Positions 7,542 to 16,235 of a DNA stretch of 64,000 nt are shown here, piece by piece. This DNA is from Ruegeria sp. HKCCD7303. GTDB taxonomy: Bacteria > Pseudomonadota > Alphaproteobacteria > Rhodobacterales > Rhodobacteraceae. Numbering within the stretch: the first letter of the stretch is position 1; each line of letters opens with the position of its first letter. The notes below the pieces were generated by a model, which saw only the letters and a program-made list of their open reading frames with translations, ran no database searches and was not told where the DNA came from. The translations under genes were made by a program, and so were the position numbers. The DNA lies in contig NZ_WVRE01000011.1 in NCBI RefSeq assembly GCF_013111185.1, positions 37,068 through 101,067 of the forward strand, given 5' to 3'.

Positions 7542-8495
7542 TCAGAGATGCCTGATCCACACGCATTGATCCCGGTTGGGTCCAAGTTCTTCGAGGATCC
7601 TTTCAGCATCCAGATTGAAGTCTTTGGCAATTTCCTGGACCTGAACCGCCTGAAAGCTATCCAAGTTCCGCACCGTTCGACCATCTTCAAAGGTGATCAA
7701 CTCGTGTGATCTTCCAGACCAACGCACGATCCCGCCGCAAAGGGTCTGTCCTTCAACATCCGCAAGTTCGGCGACCGGGTCGGCAAAGAAATCGGTCCAT
7801 TTAAGAATACCTGTGCTGACAGCTCTCGCCACTGCTTGTTCCGTTGTCCGGCACTTGAGTTTTGTGACGATCGAAGACGTCAAAGCATGCACCATCCTGG
7901 AGGAGAGCCCCGTCTGGCCAGCAACTACGGATGGGATCAATCCTGATGCGAGCATCTTCAGAACATCCATCTCCTGATCGGACAACGCATCCGTAGGAAA
8001 GTTGAAAACTGTATCAATCACATCGAGCGCGAGTAGATGCAGGACCTGCGCTTCGTGGCGAAGGGCAGGGAGCATACTCCCGACCAAGGCGTCCCAGTCG
8101 GATCGGCGCAGGTTGGAGGTAACCGTAAAGACACCACGCTCCCCAAACGGATTGATAACCGGAATGGATAGTCCGTGCTGACCCACACCAAATTTTCTCG
8201 CTGCATCGAATAGCGGTGCGTGTTCACGCTGATCATCAAACACAGCCCAATCAATTGGTGCGATCATTGCGGCGCCAAACCGGATGAGGGGATCGACCAG
8301 GACCATGTCGTTGTCGACGTAGTGCCTGACCCATTCGGCCGGGAACGTGGTGCAGCCGTGGACAACGTTGTGATGCTTGTCGATATGGGCGTAGGACGCA
8401 TTCTCCAGTCCGAACCTCGAACAAATTTCCTGAAGGCGCGCCTCCCCGGTCTGCCTGAAATCCAGTTCAGAATTGCCAATGTCCGCGATTTTCAT
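7542..8495 (-). CDS. LuxR-family quorum-sensing-type regulator (orphan) with C-terminal extension
   Basis: A 317-residue protein. The autoinducer-binding domain (about 1-165) keeps the residues that contact acyl-homoserine lactone in TraR/LuxR: the W and Y of WVRHYVDND, the D and P of LVDPL, and the W of PIDW. The LuxR helix-turn-helix is at about 170-232 (LSDQEMDVLKMLASG...SSRMVHALTSSI). About 85 extra residues follow, which is unusual since the DNA-binding domain normally ends these proteins. No luxI synthase is in the window, so it acts as a solo or responds to signals made elsewhere. The 7279-7541 interval before it shows nothing supportable. Confidence 0.82.
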   Translation of the reverse strand: MKIADIGNSELDFRQTGEARLQEICSRFGLENASYAHIDKHHNVVHGCTTFPAEWVRHYVDNDMVLVDPLIRFGAAMIAPIDWAVFDDQREHAPLFDAARKFGVGQHGLSIPVINPFGERGVFTVTSNLRRSDWDALVGSMLPALRHEAQVLHLLALDVIDTVFNFPTDALSDQEMDVLKMLASGLIPSVVAGQTGLSSRMVHALTSSIVTKLKCRTTEQAVARAVSTGILKWTDFFADPVAELADVEGQTLCGGIVRWSGRSHELITFEDGRTVRNLDSFQAVQVQEIAKDFNLDAERILEELGPNRDQCVWIRHL

Positions 8496-8560
8496 AGATC
8501 GTCTTTCTGTTCCGCGTTGCCGTCGAGGCCGCTTAGCAACCTAAAGCTGAACAAACCACT

Positions 8561-8572
8561 CGGGAATTCCCG
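8561..8572. promoter_or_regulatory. Perfect palindrome upstream of luxR-type gene
   Basis: CGGGAATTCCCG, 12 bp with perfect dyad symmetry, lies 66 bases before the luxR-type start. It could be an autoregulatory lux-box-like operator, but does not match the classical lux box. Confidence 0.35.
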
Positions 8573-8682
8573 TAGCCAATCATGCATTTGAATACAGTTC
8601 TGTTCTGGAGGCGGAAACGGAGCGAAAACCTGCCGATGAGACACATGAATTGGAGAAGCTGGCGGCTCATAACCCGGCACGG

Positions 8683-9972
8683 CTAAAACCCGCTGCAGTG
8701 ATCTTGCGGAAGCCCGTCTTCCTCCTCTCGGGCTCTACGCGCCAAAAGCCCCATGAAACTGGAAATCAGGTTCAGTTCACCGCGCTCATCTGCGTGCACC
8801 ATACCGCGCAGATATCCGCCCGGATTAACCACTGGCGGCAACCGTGGATCGCTCAGCCTCGCGTCTGTGATCAACCCGGCCAGGATTGCACCCATCACGG
8901 TCAATCGGTCAATCGCCGTACGCCAAGCCGAGGCATTGGCGCCGATCTCCGACAATCGCGACCAAACGCCGGTCTCAATCGCGTAGAGCGACGGGCTGGA
9001 ATTCTGATCTCCGCCACCCGCGATATCGATATGCATGCGCAGCTCGGGTGAGGCCAGTTCATATAGGATGCGGTTATTCACCCGCGGTAGTTTTTGGGCC
9101 TTGCGCGATGCCGTATCTGTCGGATGATTGCTTTCTAAGCAATGCGGAGGGCCGTCAGGCCCGGAGCCGGAACAATCTGGTTCCGAGGCTTTTGCCGAGG
9201 ACATTGAACTCTCGCCATCGGCGTTACAGGACAGAATTGTTTCTTCAATTTGGTCTTGTATATGGCACCCGAAACAAGCTTCGGGTTCACCCGAAATTTC
9301 ACCGGGTTTTGCGACATGCTCTTCGATCCGGCTCCAAAGGTCGTAAGCCGCCTGAACATGTAGCTTGAGCGCCTCCAGCGTCATGTATTTCAACTTGTCG
9401 GCGCGCGGCCAGGATCGAAGTTCCTCCTTCATGCCTTCCAGACTTTCAGGAGGGCAGGGGAGTAAGAGAAGCACGGCCAGACTATGTTTCACATATCGGT
9501 AAAGCCGTGATCGATCCCCGCGCAGCTCGTCCTGTTCTTTCTTCTCGGCCTTGCTGCGCACGTCCGCGTCGCGCATCTCGGGAATGAGGTTCAGGGCAGG
9601 GGTCAGGAAGAGTCCAAGCTTCTTGCGCTTACAGCGCGCGCCATTTGCGCCAAGCCTGCGTTCGATCAGACCAATCCTTTCCAGCTCACGTTCGTGATTG
9701 TGGATTGTCCGATCTGTCACGCCTCGCCCGGCAATGAGGGTTTCCTGGCGCGCGTAGCAAAAGGGTTCCTGAGACGGGTCTCGAAAAGCACATGGCGTAA
9801 TCATATCGATGATGATCTCTAAGGTGCGAATACACTGGGCTGATGCGCCTCTGATCTGCGCATATCCCACGCAGAGCTGACGTAACCTGTCACGGTTCCA
9901 GCCCTCAGGAAGGCCGTTGTGAAAGCGAATATTATCGTGGTGATGGGCGGATGCGATCTGCCGAAAGCTCAT
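8683..9972 (-). CDS. Solitary RepC-type plasmid replication initiator
   Basis: A 429-residue protein from the ATG at 9972, chosen because GAGG sits 8 bases before it (a TTG at 9993 is the alternative). An N-terminal winged-helix segment (ERELERIGLIERRLGANGAR, about residues 96-115) and a C-terminal NPGGYLRGMVHADERGELNL are typical of RepC initiators; the middle is variable. No repA or repB is adjacent. Solitary RepC replicons are known in Rhodobacterales, so this may be a second, independent replicon beside repABC (58.6-62 kb). A predicted antisense RNA lies upstream, as in true repC loci. Confidence 0.75.
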   Translation of the reverse strand: MSFRQIASAHHHDNIRFHNGLPEGWNRDRLRQLCVGYAQIRGASAQCIRTLEIIIDMITPCAFRDPSQEPFCYARQETLIAGRGVTDRTIHNHERELERIGLIERRLGANGARCKRKKLGLFLTPALNLIPEMRDADVRSKAEKKEQDELRGDRSRLYRYVKHSLAVLLLLPCPPESLEGMKEELRSWPRADKLKYMTLEALKLHVQAAYDLWSRIEEHVAKPGEISGEPEACFGCHIQDQIEETILSCNADGESSMSSAKASEPDCSGSGPDGPPHCLESNHPTDTASRKAQKLPRVNNRILYELASPELRMHIDIAGGGDQNSSPSLYAIETGVWSRLSEIGANASAWRTAIDRLTVMGAILAGLITDARLSDPRLPPVVNPGGYLRGMVHADERGELNLISSFMGLLARRAREEEDGLPQDHCSGF

Positions 9973-10139
9973 GGATTTGGCCTCATTTGGCAAAGGTCAG
10001 TGTTGATATCGCGGCTTCGCGGGGCAGGGTGTTCGGAATGGTTCAACGGTCTCATGGTCTGCTTCTCATTGGGGAAGCAAGGCGGCTCGAACCTCAGCAA
10101 AAAGACACAGAAAAACCGTTCGCACAGATGCGTTTGTCC

Positions 10140-10168
10140 TTGTCAGTAATTTTGGAGTTTCCTATAAA
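10140..10168 (+). promoter_or_regulatory. Predicted promoter of antisense RNA upstream of solitary repC
   Basis: TTGTCA (10140-10145), a 17-bp spacer, and TATAAA (10163-10168) on the plus strand, opposite to repC. This is a near-consensus sigma-70 promoter about 170 bases upstream of the repC start. Confidence 0.6.
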
Positions 10169-10173
10169 TCAGG

Positions 10174-10229
10174 TGATCAAACGTGACTTAAGAAGATCCC
10201 CGCTGAGGCCCCGCCTTGCGGGGGTTTTT
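10174..10229 (+). ncRNA. Candidate counter-transcribed RNA controlling solitary repC
   Basis: From the predicted start near 10174, a 55-base transcript would end at an intrinsic terminator: CCCCGC-CTT-GCGGGG followed by G and TTTTT (10209-10229). It contains no ORF. Position, orientation, length and terminator resemble the incompatibility RNAs in repB-repC intergenic regions, including the one predicted here at 59726-59785. I infer it represses solitary RepC expression. Confidence 0.55.
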
Positions 10230-10339
10230 GTTTCTGGGATTAAGTTTTTCCTCCGGGCCAATCGGCCTGGTTTAAAAATGCAGCTGGCGATTTTTGGTGG
10301 CATAGCCAGGAGCAACGCGTTGTACCGCAGGTCAGCACC

Positions 10340-11062
10340 TCAATATCGGATGAGTTCGTAGTCGCTGAACCCGAATGTGTCGGTCCACTCGACGCCAACG
10401 CCGCGGAAGTAGCTGGGAGGTTCACAGCGATTGCCCAGTGGCAGCCAGTAAGGGATTGGGGCAGGAGCGCGCTCGGACCAGCGAAAATTCGTATTATCGT
10501 CGTAGGTGCCAACCACAAGATCAAGCGAACGCTCGCAATCTCCCTCCCTTGAACGACGGCGATAGCTGTAGTGGCGCACATCCCAAACCCTGATGGATCT
10601 CACAACGTCGAAATCGGAAGAAGAAAGATCGACGCTGATCGGGGTGGCTTGGAAACCGTCACCGTATTGGCCGTGATGTGCATCGATCCTTCCTATCGAG
10701 ATCGCTGCGTCTACCAGTATTGGCTTAGCGGTGTCATCCGATGGAAGCTCTGGAACTGGGCTAGCACTGGTGCGCTTGATGGCTTCCAACCGTTCCATAG
10801 GACCCAAGTCCGAGGGGCTGTGTGACGTATTCATCGGACAGCGCCAGAGTTGAAGCGGCGGTTCGACCGGGTAGGGTGTGATGCGCCGAATGAACTCCGC
10901 CTTGGCTGCGACGCAATCAGCCGAACTTGGCCAACCCCCGGCGAGGCAAAGGAATATGGCACAGTCAATTGGATAGGCACGAGCCTGCGTGGCTGGCAGT
11001 GCAGCGAGTGCAACTGCAAGGGCCTTCGCGCGAGTTCGATTTCCGGATTTTGAGTGTTTCAA
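10340..11062 (-). CDS. Secreted cysteine-containing protein of unknown function
   Basis: A 240-residue protein. The TTG at 11062 is chosen because AGGAGAG lies 6 bases before it; the protein then starts with a basic stretch and a signal peptide ending near ATQARA. The mature N-terminus YPIDCAIFLCLAGGWPSSADC followed by FIRRITPYPVEPPLQLWRCPM has four regularly placed Cys residues, suggesting disulfides in the periplasm. The remainder is polar. I do not recognise a characterised domain. It sits near the transfer genes and is divergent from the ORF at 11218 across a cluster of short repeats. Confidence 0.6.
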   Translation of the reverse strand: MKHSKSGNRTRAKALAVALAALPATQARAYPIDCAIFLCLAGGWPSSADCVAAKAEFIRRITPYPVEPPLQLWRCPMNTSHSPSDLGPMERLEAIKRTSASPVPELPSDDTAKPILVDAAISIGRIDAHHGQYGDGFQATPISVDLSSSDFDVVRSIRVWDVRHYSYRRRSREGDCERSLDLVVGTYDDNTNFRWSERAPAPIPYWLPLGNRCEPPSYFRGVGVEWTDTFGFSDYELIRY

Positions 11063-11093
11063 GATGGTCTCTCCTGCTTGCGAATCGCCTAAG

Positions 11094-11156
11094 CAATATC
11101 CGGCCAATATATTTCTGACAATCCAATATCGTATATTGGCGGGTTTTCTTATATTG
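11094..11156. repeat. Cluster of CAATAT half-sites in a divergent promoter region
   Basis: CAATAT occurs at 11094, 11105 and 11124, and inverted as ATATTG at 11133 and 11151. The two central copies form the perfect inverted repeat CCAATAT-CGT-ATATTGG (11123-11139). The cluster lies between divergent genes starting at 11062 and 11218 and looks like an operator array. Confidence 0.5.
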
Positions 11157-11217
11157 ACGTAGATTGTGTTTTAGTCCACAACTTTTGGATGTAGAAGACG
11201 GCCCATAGGGGGTCGTC

Positions 11218-11574
11218 ATGGCGGACAACAAGAGACAATACACTGTGGTAACCATCGAGATGGTCCGGGGCCTGAAAGAGGATCAGGTTCCCTTTACATG
11301 CCGCTACGAATTTATCGGACTCGCTTCCCTTGGACGACCTAAGTACCACTGCATTTACAGCTCGCCGAACTATGTCGGGGCCTTGTGCAAGTCGAAGATC
11401 TCTCGAGCGGGCGCTGAGCCCAGAGAGTTCGATCTTTGGCCGGGCCTCTTCAAGCATCATCAGGAATTTGGTGATGGGCGCATTCTCTGCGTCAAATCAG
11501 ACTATACGATCGAGTCGATTACCCCAGAGGGTCTCGAAGCAGCTCAGGCCCTGGACGCGAAATCCAAAACCTGA
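11218..11574 (+). CDS. Hypothetical protein, 118 aa
   Basis: A soluble protein without signal peptide or membrane segment; start ATG at 11218 after a weak AGGGGG. It has three Cys residues (in FTCRYEF, KYHCIYS and ALCKSK) and mixed alpha/beta character. No family recognised. It is in the same direction as the nuclease at 11623 with a 48-base gap, so the two may share a transcript. Confidence 0.5.
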   Translation: MADNKRQYTVVTIEMVRGLKEDQVPFTCRYEFIGLASLGRPKYHCIYSSPNYVGALCKSKISRAGAEPREFDLWPGLFKHHQEFGDGRILCVKSDYTIESITPEGLEAAQALDAKSKT

Positions 11575-11622
11575 TCGGTCACGTTCGAGAACCCGGCTCA
11601 TCAAAATGCTGGGGCAGGGCGC

Positions 11623-12036
11623 ATGAAACGGCTCTTGTTTCTCAGCGCTGCACTCGCGTCCTTGTTCATTGCTGCAGTTTGGATTGAACCAGCTAGGAAA
11701 ACAAAGACTCTCGGCGCATCCGAGGTGATTGCCGTTGACGGTGACACGATCGACCATGGTGACGACCGATACCGGCTTATTGGGTTTGATACGCCTGAGA
11801 CATTCCGGGCTCAGTGCGATGCTGAGAGAGCTTTGGGTCTACGAGCCAAGGACCGGCTGACGGAGCTCATCAACTTCGCGGGCGTAATTGAACTTGAGAT
11901 TGAGCTGCACTTTGACGTCCACGATCGCTTCTTGGCGCTTGGGCGCGTGTCTGGACAGAACGTCGGGGCCATCCTGATTTCTGAAGGTCTGGCGCGCCCG
12001 TACTCGGGTGGCAAGCGCCAGTCCTGGTGCGGCTGA
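11623..12036 (+). CDS. Secreted SNase-like (thermonuclease family) nuclease
   Basis: A 137-residue protein. An N-terminal hydrophobic segment (LLFLSAALASLFIAAVWI) acts as signal peptide or anchor. The SNase core follows: VIAVDGDTI and YRLIGFDTPET, carrying the Asp residues and the Arg of the calcium-dependent active site, then GLRAKDRL, and RFLALGRVSGQNVGAILISEGLARPY near the C-terminus. Predicted to act outside the cytoplasm on DNA or RNA. Small SNase-like proteins are common next to alphaproteobacterial conjugation genes; a role in transfer is inference. Confidence 0.82.
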   Translation: MKRLLFLSAALASLFIAAVWIEPARKTKTLGASEVIAVDGDTIDHGDDRYRLIGFDTPETFRAQCDAERALGLRAKDRLTELINFAGVIELEIELHFDVHDRFLALGRVSGQNVGAILISEGLARPYSGGKRQSWCG

Positions 12037-12448
12037 AAGAAAGGATAAAACAACGATTTATGACAGCAGAGAGAAACGACTAAGCAATAAGCAGTCCTGC
12101 CGATTGCGCCAACAATCGACAGGACAAGAAACGCCCTTAATCCATCCGGGCATTCCTCCAACATCAAGAGAGAACTGTACTATGGTAAAAACAGTAGTCC
12201 GAGATGCCGGTCCTAGATTGGGCAGCACCGCGACAGAGTCAATGGGTGCAAACCTAGACAACGCGTCTGCACCTCCGATCCCTTAGCGCTGTCTGACGAT
12301 TGAGGCGCGCGGGACATCCGAACGTTCCAGCCAAAACATCTGACTAAGAGATCCGAACCAGACATTGGTCTTTTGCGGCGCCACTGAAGGTTCAGTGCTG
12401 TGTCCCAGCACCCGATTCCCCACCGCTCAGATGACCTGAAGTCGACCC
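12037..12448. other. Non-coding stretch before virB1
   Basis: No convincing gene, RNA or repeat seen. It precedes the palindromes at 12449-12499. Confidence 0.5.
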
Positions 12449-12499
12449 CATAATAGTAATTATGTAAAAACTACTGACCTAATTTGGAGGACAAATTAG
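12449..12499 (+). promoter_or_regulatory. Two palindromes at the virB1 start, one with the Shine-Dalgarno in its loop
   Basis: CATAAT-AGTA-ATTATG (12449-12464) is followed by CTAATTT-GGAGGAC-AAATTAG (12479-12499). The second loop contains the ribosome-binding GGAGG, and its last base is the first base of the GTG start at 12499. It could be a repressor site, a translational control hairpin, or both. Confidence 0.5.
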
Positions 12500-13182
12500 T
12501 GACCAGCTCCATCAAAAGCTTCACCGATAACAGATGTCGGATCAACGCCGTTTGGCCGTTGTTGGCGTTCTTGACGGCGACTTTCGGAACGGATGTCTGT
12601 GCCCAGGTCATTGAATACGAACCTGATGGAAGCGTGTATCTAAACGGCATTCGCGCAGAAATCGTTGATGGCGTCGTTCGTCCAATCCGGATGCGTGAAT
12701 ACACGCTTAATGAAAAGCCGGAAGCACCAACCCCCAAACCGCAGGCAAAGATCGAGATTGCGGGCAAGGCGCCGCGGCCTCGCAGATCCTCGGGCGGCTG
12801 GTCGCAGGAGCGGATCGTCAAAGAAATCCACGCAGCGGCGGAACGCCATGACATTCCGGCCGAGTTGTTCATGGCGCTGGTCTGGCAGGAAAGCCGGTAT
12901 CGGGCTGACGCTCTGTCACCCAAGGGTGCCTATGGCTTTGCACAGCTCATGCCGGGAACGGCGAAAGACCTGAGCGTGAACCCAAAGAACCCTGCAGAAA
13001 ATCTCGACGGTGGTGCCCGCTATTTGGCGGCGCAGTACCGCGCGTTCGGAACCTGGAAGCTGGCGCTTGCCGCCTACAACGCCGGGCCTCACCGCGTCGT
13101 CGAATATGGTGGCGTCCCCCCCTTCACCGAAACCCGCAACTACGTGCGGACCATCCTCAGCAAAGTGAGCACTTCCTCATGA
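12499..13182 (+). CDS. virB1: VirB1 lytic transglycosylase
   Basis: A 227-residue exported protein. The GTG at 12499 has GGAGG 8 bases upstream; an in-frame TTG at 12484 overlaps that site and is unlikely. Signal peptide, a proline-rich linker ([10 protein letters not shown]), then an SLT lysozyme-like domain: catalytic Glu in [30 protein letters not shown], and the AYNAGPHRV motif near the end. It cleaves peptidoglycan to make room for the secretion channel. First gene of the virB operon; overlaps virB2 by 4 bases. Confidence 0.92.
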   Translation: MTSSIKSFTDNRCRINAVWPLLAFLTATFGTDVCAQVIEYEPDGSVYLNGIRAEIVDGVVRPIRMREYTLNEKPEAPTPKPQAKIEIAGKAPRPRRSSGGWSQERIVKEIHAAAERHDIPAELFMALVWQESRYRADALSPKGAYGFAQLMPGTAKDLSVNPKNPAENLDGGARYLAAQYRAFGTWKLALAAYNAGPHRVVEYGGVPPFTETRNYVRTILSKVSTSS

Positions 13183-13460
13183 AAAGAACCCACTTCTACC
13201 AGCAGATGGCGTTTTTCGCGATCACAGCGTTCATCATCACAGCAGCGCCCGCCTCTGCTGGCTGGCTGCAAGATGCCATTGGCGATTTCATCAACGAAAC
13301 GCTGGCTGACTCGAAGGTCGTTGGCGTCAGCCTTGCCGCTGTCGGCTTCATCTGGGGCTGTCTGGCCTACGTGTTCGGCTGGGGTTCGCTGAAAGGCCCG
13401 GTAATCGCTATCGTCGTCGGCGCTGTTATCGGCCTCGCTGATACATTCATCGGAGCCTGA
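13179..13460 (+). CDS. virB2: VirB2-type pilin
   Basis: A 93-residue protein with a signal peptide (cleavage near PASA) and two hydrophobic helices separated by a short polar turn (GWGSLKGP), the layout of TrbC/VirB2 pilins. It would be processed and assembled into the conjugative pilus. ATGA overlap with virB1. Confidence 0.87.
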   Translation: MKRTHFYQQMAFFAITAFIITAAPASAGWLQDAIGDFINETLADSKVVGVSLAAVGFIWGCLAYVFGWGSLKGPVIAIVVGAVIGLADTFIGA

Positions 13461-13463
13461 TTG

Positions 13464-13742
13464 ATGCCGCGCCGCAATACGGTCTTTCGCGGCCTGAGCC
13501 GCCCCGCAGAATGGGGCGGCCTACCCGTGATCTATCTGCTGGTGATCCTCGGGATGACCATGCTTTCGTTCTTCATGTTCGGGATAGCGCCAGCAATCAT
13601 TGCGGGTTTTGTTTTCTACACCGGGCTTCGCCTCTTTTACGAATGGGAACCGGCTTTCTTCCGCGTCCTGTCCGTAACCCTTTCCAAAACTCCGCGCACC
13701 AAAAACCGCCAGCATCATGGGGGAGATTACTATAGTGCCTAA
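13464..13742 (+). CDS. virB3: VirB3 inner-membrane T4SS protein
   Basis: A 92-residue protein. The N-terminal VFRGLSRPAEWGGLP matches the VirB3 start pattern (xxGLxRPxxxxGVP), followed by two hydrophobic segments. VirB3 docks to the VirB4 ATPase. The ATG at 13464 is 3 bases after the virB2 stop; a TTG immediately precedes it. Confidence 0.87.
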   Translation: MPRRNTVFRGLSRPAEWGGLPVIYLLVILGMTMLSFFMFGIAPAIIAGFVFYTGLRLFYEWEPAFFRVLSVTLSKTPRTKNRQHHGGDYYSA

Positions 13743-16101
13743 GCCTGCTGCACAGGATTTGTGGACCCTTGCCCGCTCGTTGATCGAGCCGAGCTGGCGC
13801 AAGGATGAAATGAGCCTCTTTCAGATGTTGCCTTATGGCTATGTCGTGGACGATGAGGTCATTTCCACACGCAACGGTGGCCTTATCGCCGCTGTAGAAA
13901 TCACCGGGATTAACGCAAACACGCTGGACGAAAACGAGTTTGAGTTCCTGGCCGAACGGTTTGAGCGTGTGTTGCGCACAACACCCAATGAAGTGGCATT
14001 TTATGTTCATCGACTGACCGTCCCGACTGAGACTGGTCATGTCATCACAGATCCAACCGGCTTTGCCGGTGCAGTGGCGCAGGCCATGCGCTCAGCTTCC
14101 GTCGATGCAGAGCTGAAAGAACGCAAGATCATCATCAGCGCCATTCTCCAAAAGCGGCAGGATGAGCGGGCAAAACAGATGTTCGGCATGTCGTCTGGAA
14201 CGATAGACGAGGAACGCCGCGAAATGATCGAACAGCTCGACGGTGTTTTCACAACACTGGCGGGCACGCTGGGCGAAAGCCGGGTGCGCCGGCTGAAGCT
14301 CAGCGAGGGGCGTTGGCTCGGCTATTATGGAATGCTGTTGAACGGTCGGTATCAGCCGATCATTCACACGAACATTGCAGAACCCATCGCCTTCAACATG
14401 CCGCAAGAGGATGTGCTGTTTCAGGGCAAGACCGGCAAACTGGTCACGGGCGACGATCAGGAACGCTCCATCCGTGTCTATTCCCTGAAGAATTACCCGA
14501 TGGCTTCGTTCCCCGGCATTTTCGACGGGCTGGACCTGCCGGTTGATGTTGTGATTTCGCAATCCTTCCTGCCGATCAGCCGCGCCCAGGCGCAGGAAAT
14601 GGAACGCCGCAAGTCGGGACAAATGCGCTCGGCAGGCGACAAAGCGAAGTCGCTTGAAGAAGATTTGTCCATTCTGGCGGACGGCATTGCCTCCGGCACC
14701 ATGTCACTCGGCAAGCACCACCTGTCGATCTGTGTGTTTGGGAACGAGGAAGATCTGAAAACCGCCGAAAAACACATCATCGGTGAAATCCAGATTTCGG
14801 GCGGCACGGTCAAACGCGAAGCGATGTCGGCGCGGTCGGTGTACTTCGCGCAGCACCCCGGCAACTTCGCATTCCGTCCTCGTGAAGAACTGATCACGGA
14901 CCAGAACTTTGCGGACATGGTTGCGTTCCACATGCGCCCTAAAGGGTTGGATGCGGAAAAGCTGCCCTGGCCGGGGCCATTGGCGACTTTGCCGACAACG
15001 CACGGGGACAGCTACGATGTTTCGCTGCACCTTCCCAAGACCAGCAAAGACGCTGAAAACCTGCCCTCCGGCCACACAATCGTTCTGGGGCCGAACGGAT
15101 CGGGTAAAACTGTGACCGCGATGCTGCTGGCGACAACGGCGGTTGCACAGGGCGCGCGGATCATCGCTTTTGACAAAGACCGGGCGATGGAGGCCCCCAT
15201 GCGTGCGCTCGGCGCACAGTACACCCGCGTCCGAGTTGGTGAACCAACCGGCATGAACCCGTTTCAGACCGAGACGGATGAGGCTGGGCAAAGCTGGCTC
15301 GCCAATTGGGTCATTGCCCTGTTGAGCTATGACGAACCACTGACCACCGATCAAAAGGATGAAATCACGCGGGCTTGCCAAGCGAATGCCACTTTGCCGC
15401 CTGCGCTTCAGAACTTCGATTCATTGGTGGAACGGTTCAGAGCCTTTGACGATGACAAGAACCTGTACAAGCGTGCAAGTGAATGGGCTGGCGAAGGCCG
15501 CTTGTCCTGGATGTTTGGCGAGGGTGGCTCAGATCCGTTTGCTGCTGGCGCCCGTCATCTTGTTTTCGACATTTCCGAGGTTCTGGATGACGAGTTGGTG
15601 CGGCTGGCATGGATCAGCTACGTCATGCGCCAGATCGAACGCCGCTGCGCCACCAAGATACCCACTGTCTTTGTGATTGATGAAGCATGGGTAATTGCTG
15701 GCAACCCTTATGGCGCTGGCATTCTCATAAATGCCTACACCACGTATCGGAAGCTGAACGTCATGATGATGATGATGACGCAGATCCCCGATCACCTCCT
15801 GTCGTCGGCGGCAAGTAAGTCGATCCTGGAAAACACCAGCACGCAGCTCTTGTTCCCCTCTCGATCCGGCAATGAAGCAGACTACCGGGCAATCGGCTTG
15901 AACGATTCAGAGCTGGCCGCGCTGAGGGCGCATTTTGGCGACCGCGTAATGCTCATGAAAAAGGGTGATGAGAGTGTTTGGCTCGATGTCGATGTCGGCG
16001 CTCTCGGCCCGCTTCTCCGTGTTCTGAGCGGATCAGACGGAAAATCGTTCCCTGATCCTGACTGGCGAAAAAACCCCAACTTCTGGAAGGAAATCACATG
16101 A
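13735..16101 (+). CDS. virB4: VirB4 T4SS ATPase
   Basis: A protein of about 788 residues of the CagE/TrbE/VirB4 family. The GTG at 13735 has GGGGAG 9 bases upstream and overlaps the virB3 end by 8; an ATG at 13717 in frame overlaps that ribosome-binding site. C-terminal P-loop ATPase domain: Walker A GPNGSGKT at about residue 452 and Walker B TVFVIDEAW at about 642-650. It powers pilus and channel assembly at the inner membrane. Confidence 0.94.
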   Translation: MPKPAAQDLWTLARSLIEPSWRKDEMSLFQMLPYGYVVDDEVISTRNGGLIAAVEITGINANTLDENEFEFLAERFERVLRTTPNEVAFYVHRLTVPTETGHVITDPTGFAGAVAQAMRSASVDAELKERKIIISAILQKRQDERAKQMFGMSSGTIDEERREMIEQLDGVFTTLAGTLGESRVRRLKLSEGRWLGYYGMLLNGRYQPIIHTNIAEPIAFNMPQEDVLFQGKTGKLVTGDDQERSIRVYSLKNYPMASFPGIFDGLDLPVDVVISQSFLPISRAQAQEMERRKSGQMRSAGDKAKSLEEDLSILADGIASGTMSLGKHHLSICVFGNEEDLKTAEKHIIGEIQISGGTVKREAMSARSVYFAQHPGNFAFRPREELITDQNFADMVAFHMRPKGLDAEKLPWPGPLATLPTTHGDSYDVSLHLPKTSKDAENLPSGHTIVLGPNGSGKTVTAMLLATTAVAQGARIIAFDKDRAMEAPMRALGAQYTRVRVGEPTGMNPFQTETDEAGQSWLANWVIALLSYDEPLTTDQKDEITRACQANATLPPALQNFDSLVERFRAFDDDKNLYKRASEWAGEGRLSWMFGEGGSDPFAAGARHLVFDISEVLDDELVRLAWISYVMRQIERRCATKIPTVFVIDEAWVIAGNPYGAGILINAYTTYRKLNVMMMMMTQIPDHLLSSAASKSILENTSTQLLFPSRSGNEADYRAIGLNDSELAALRAHFGDRVMLMKKGDESVWLDVDVGALGPLLRVLSGSDGKSFPDPDWRKNPNFWKEIT

Positions 16102-16235
16102 AAACCCGCCTTGTAATCGCCCTTGTAGTTCTGGCCGCTGTCTCAGCCTGCACCAGCACCTATTCGGGCTATCGCAGCAAATGCGCCTGCGACTTTGAGC
16201 GCATGACCCCCCCTGAAAACTTGGAGCTTGTCTGA
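16098..16235 (+). CDS. Small lipoprotein between virB4 and virB5
   Basis: A 45-codon gene. ATG at 16098 overlaps the virB4 stop (ATGA), and its TGA at 16233-16235 overlaps the virB5 ATG (TGATG), so it is embedded in the operon. The product is a lipoprotein: signal helix MKTRLVIALVVLAAVSAC with lipobox AVSAC and a 28-residue tail containing CAC. It may play the VirB7 role of an outer-membrane lipoprotein pairing with VirB9 through Cys residues, although VirB7 normally lies before virB8. Entry exclusion is another possibility. Confidence 0.75.
   Translation: MKTRLVIALVVLAAVSACTSTYSGYRSKCACDFERMTPPENLELV

Noticed and set aside
16098..16235. Naming the small lipoprotein virB7
   Set aside because: Its position between virB4 and virB5 is not that of classical virB7, and a lipobox alone does not establish orthology.
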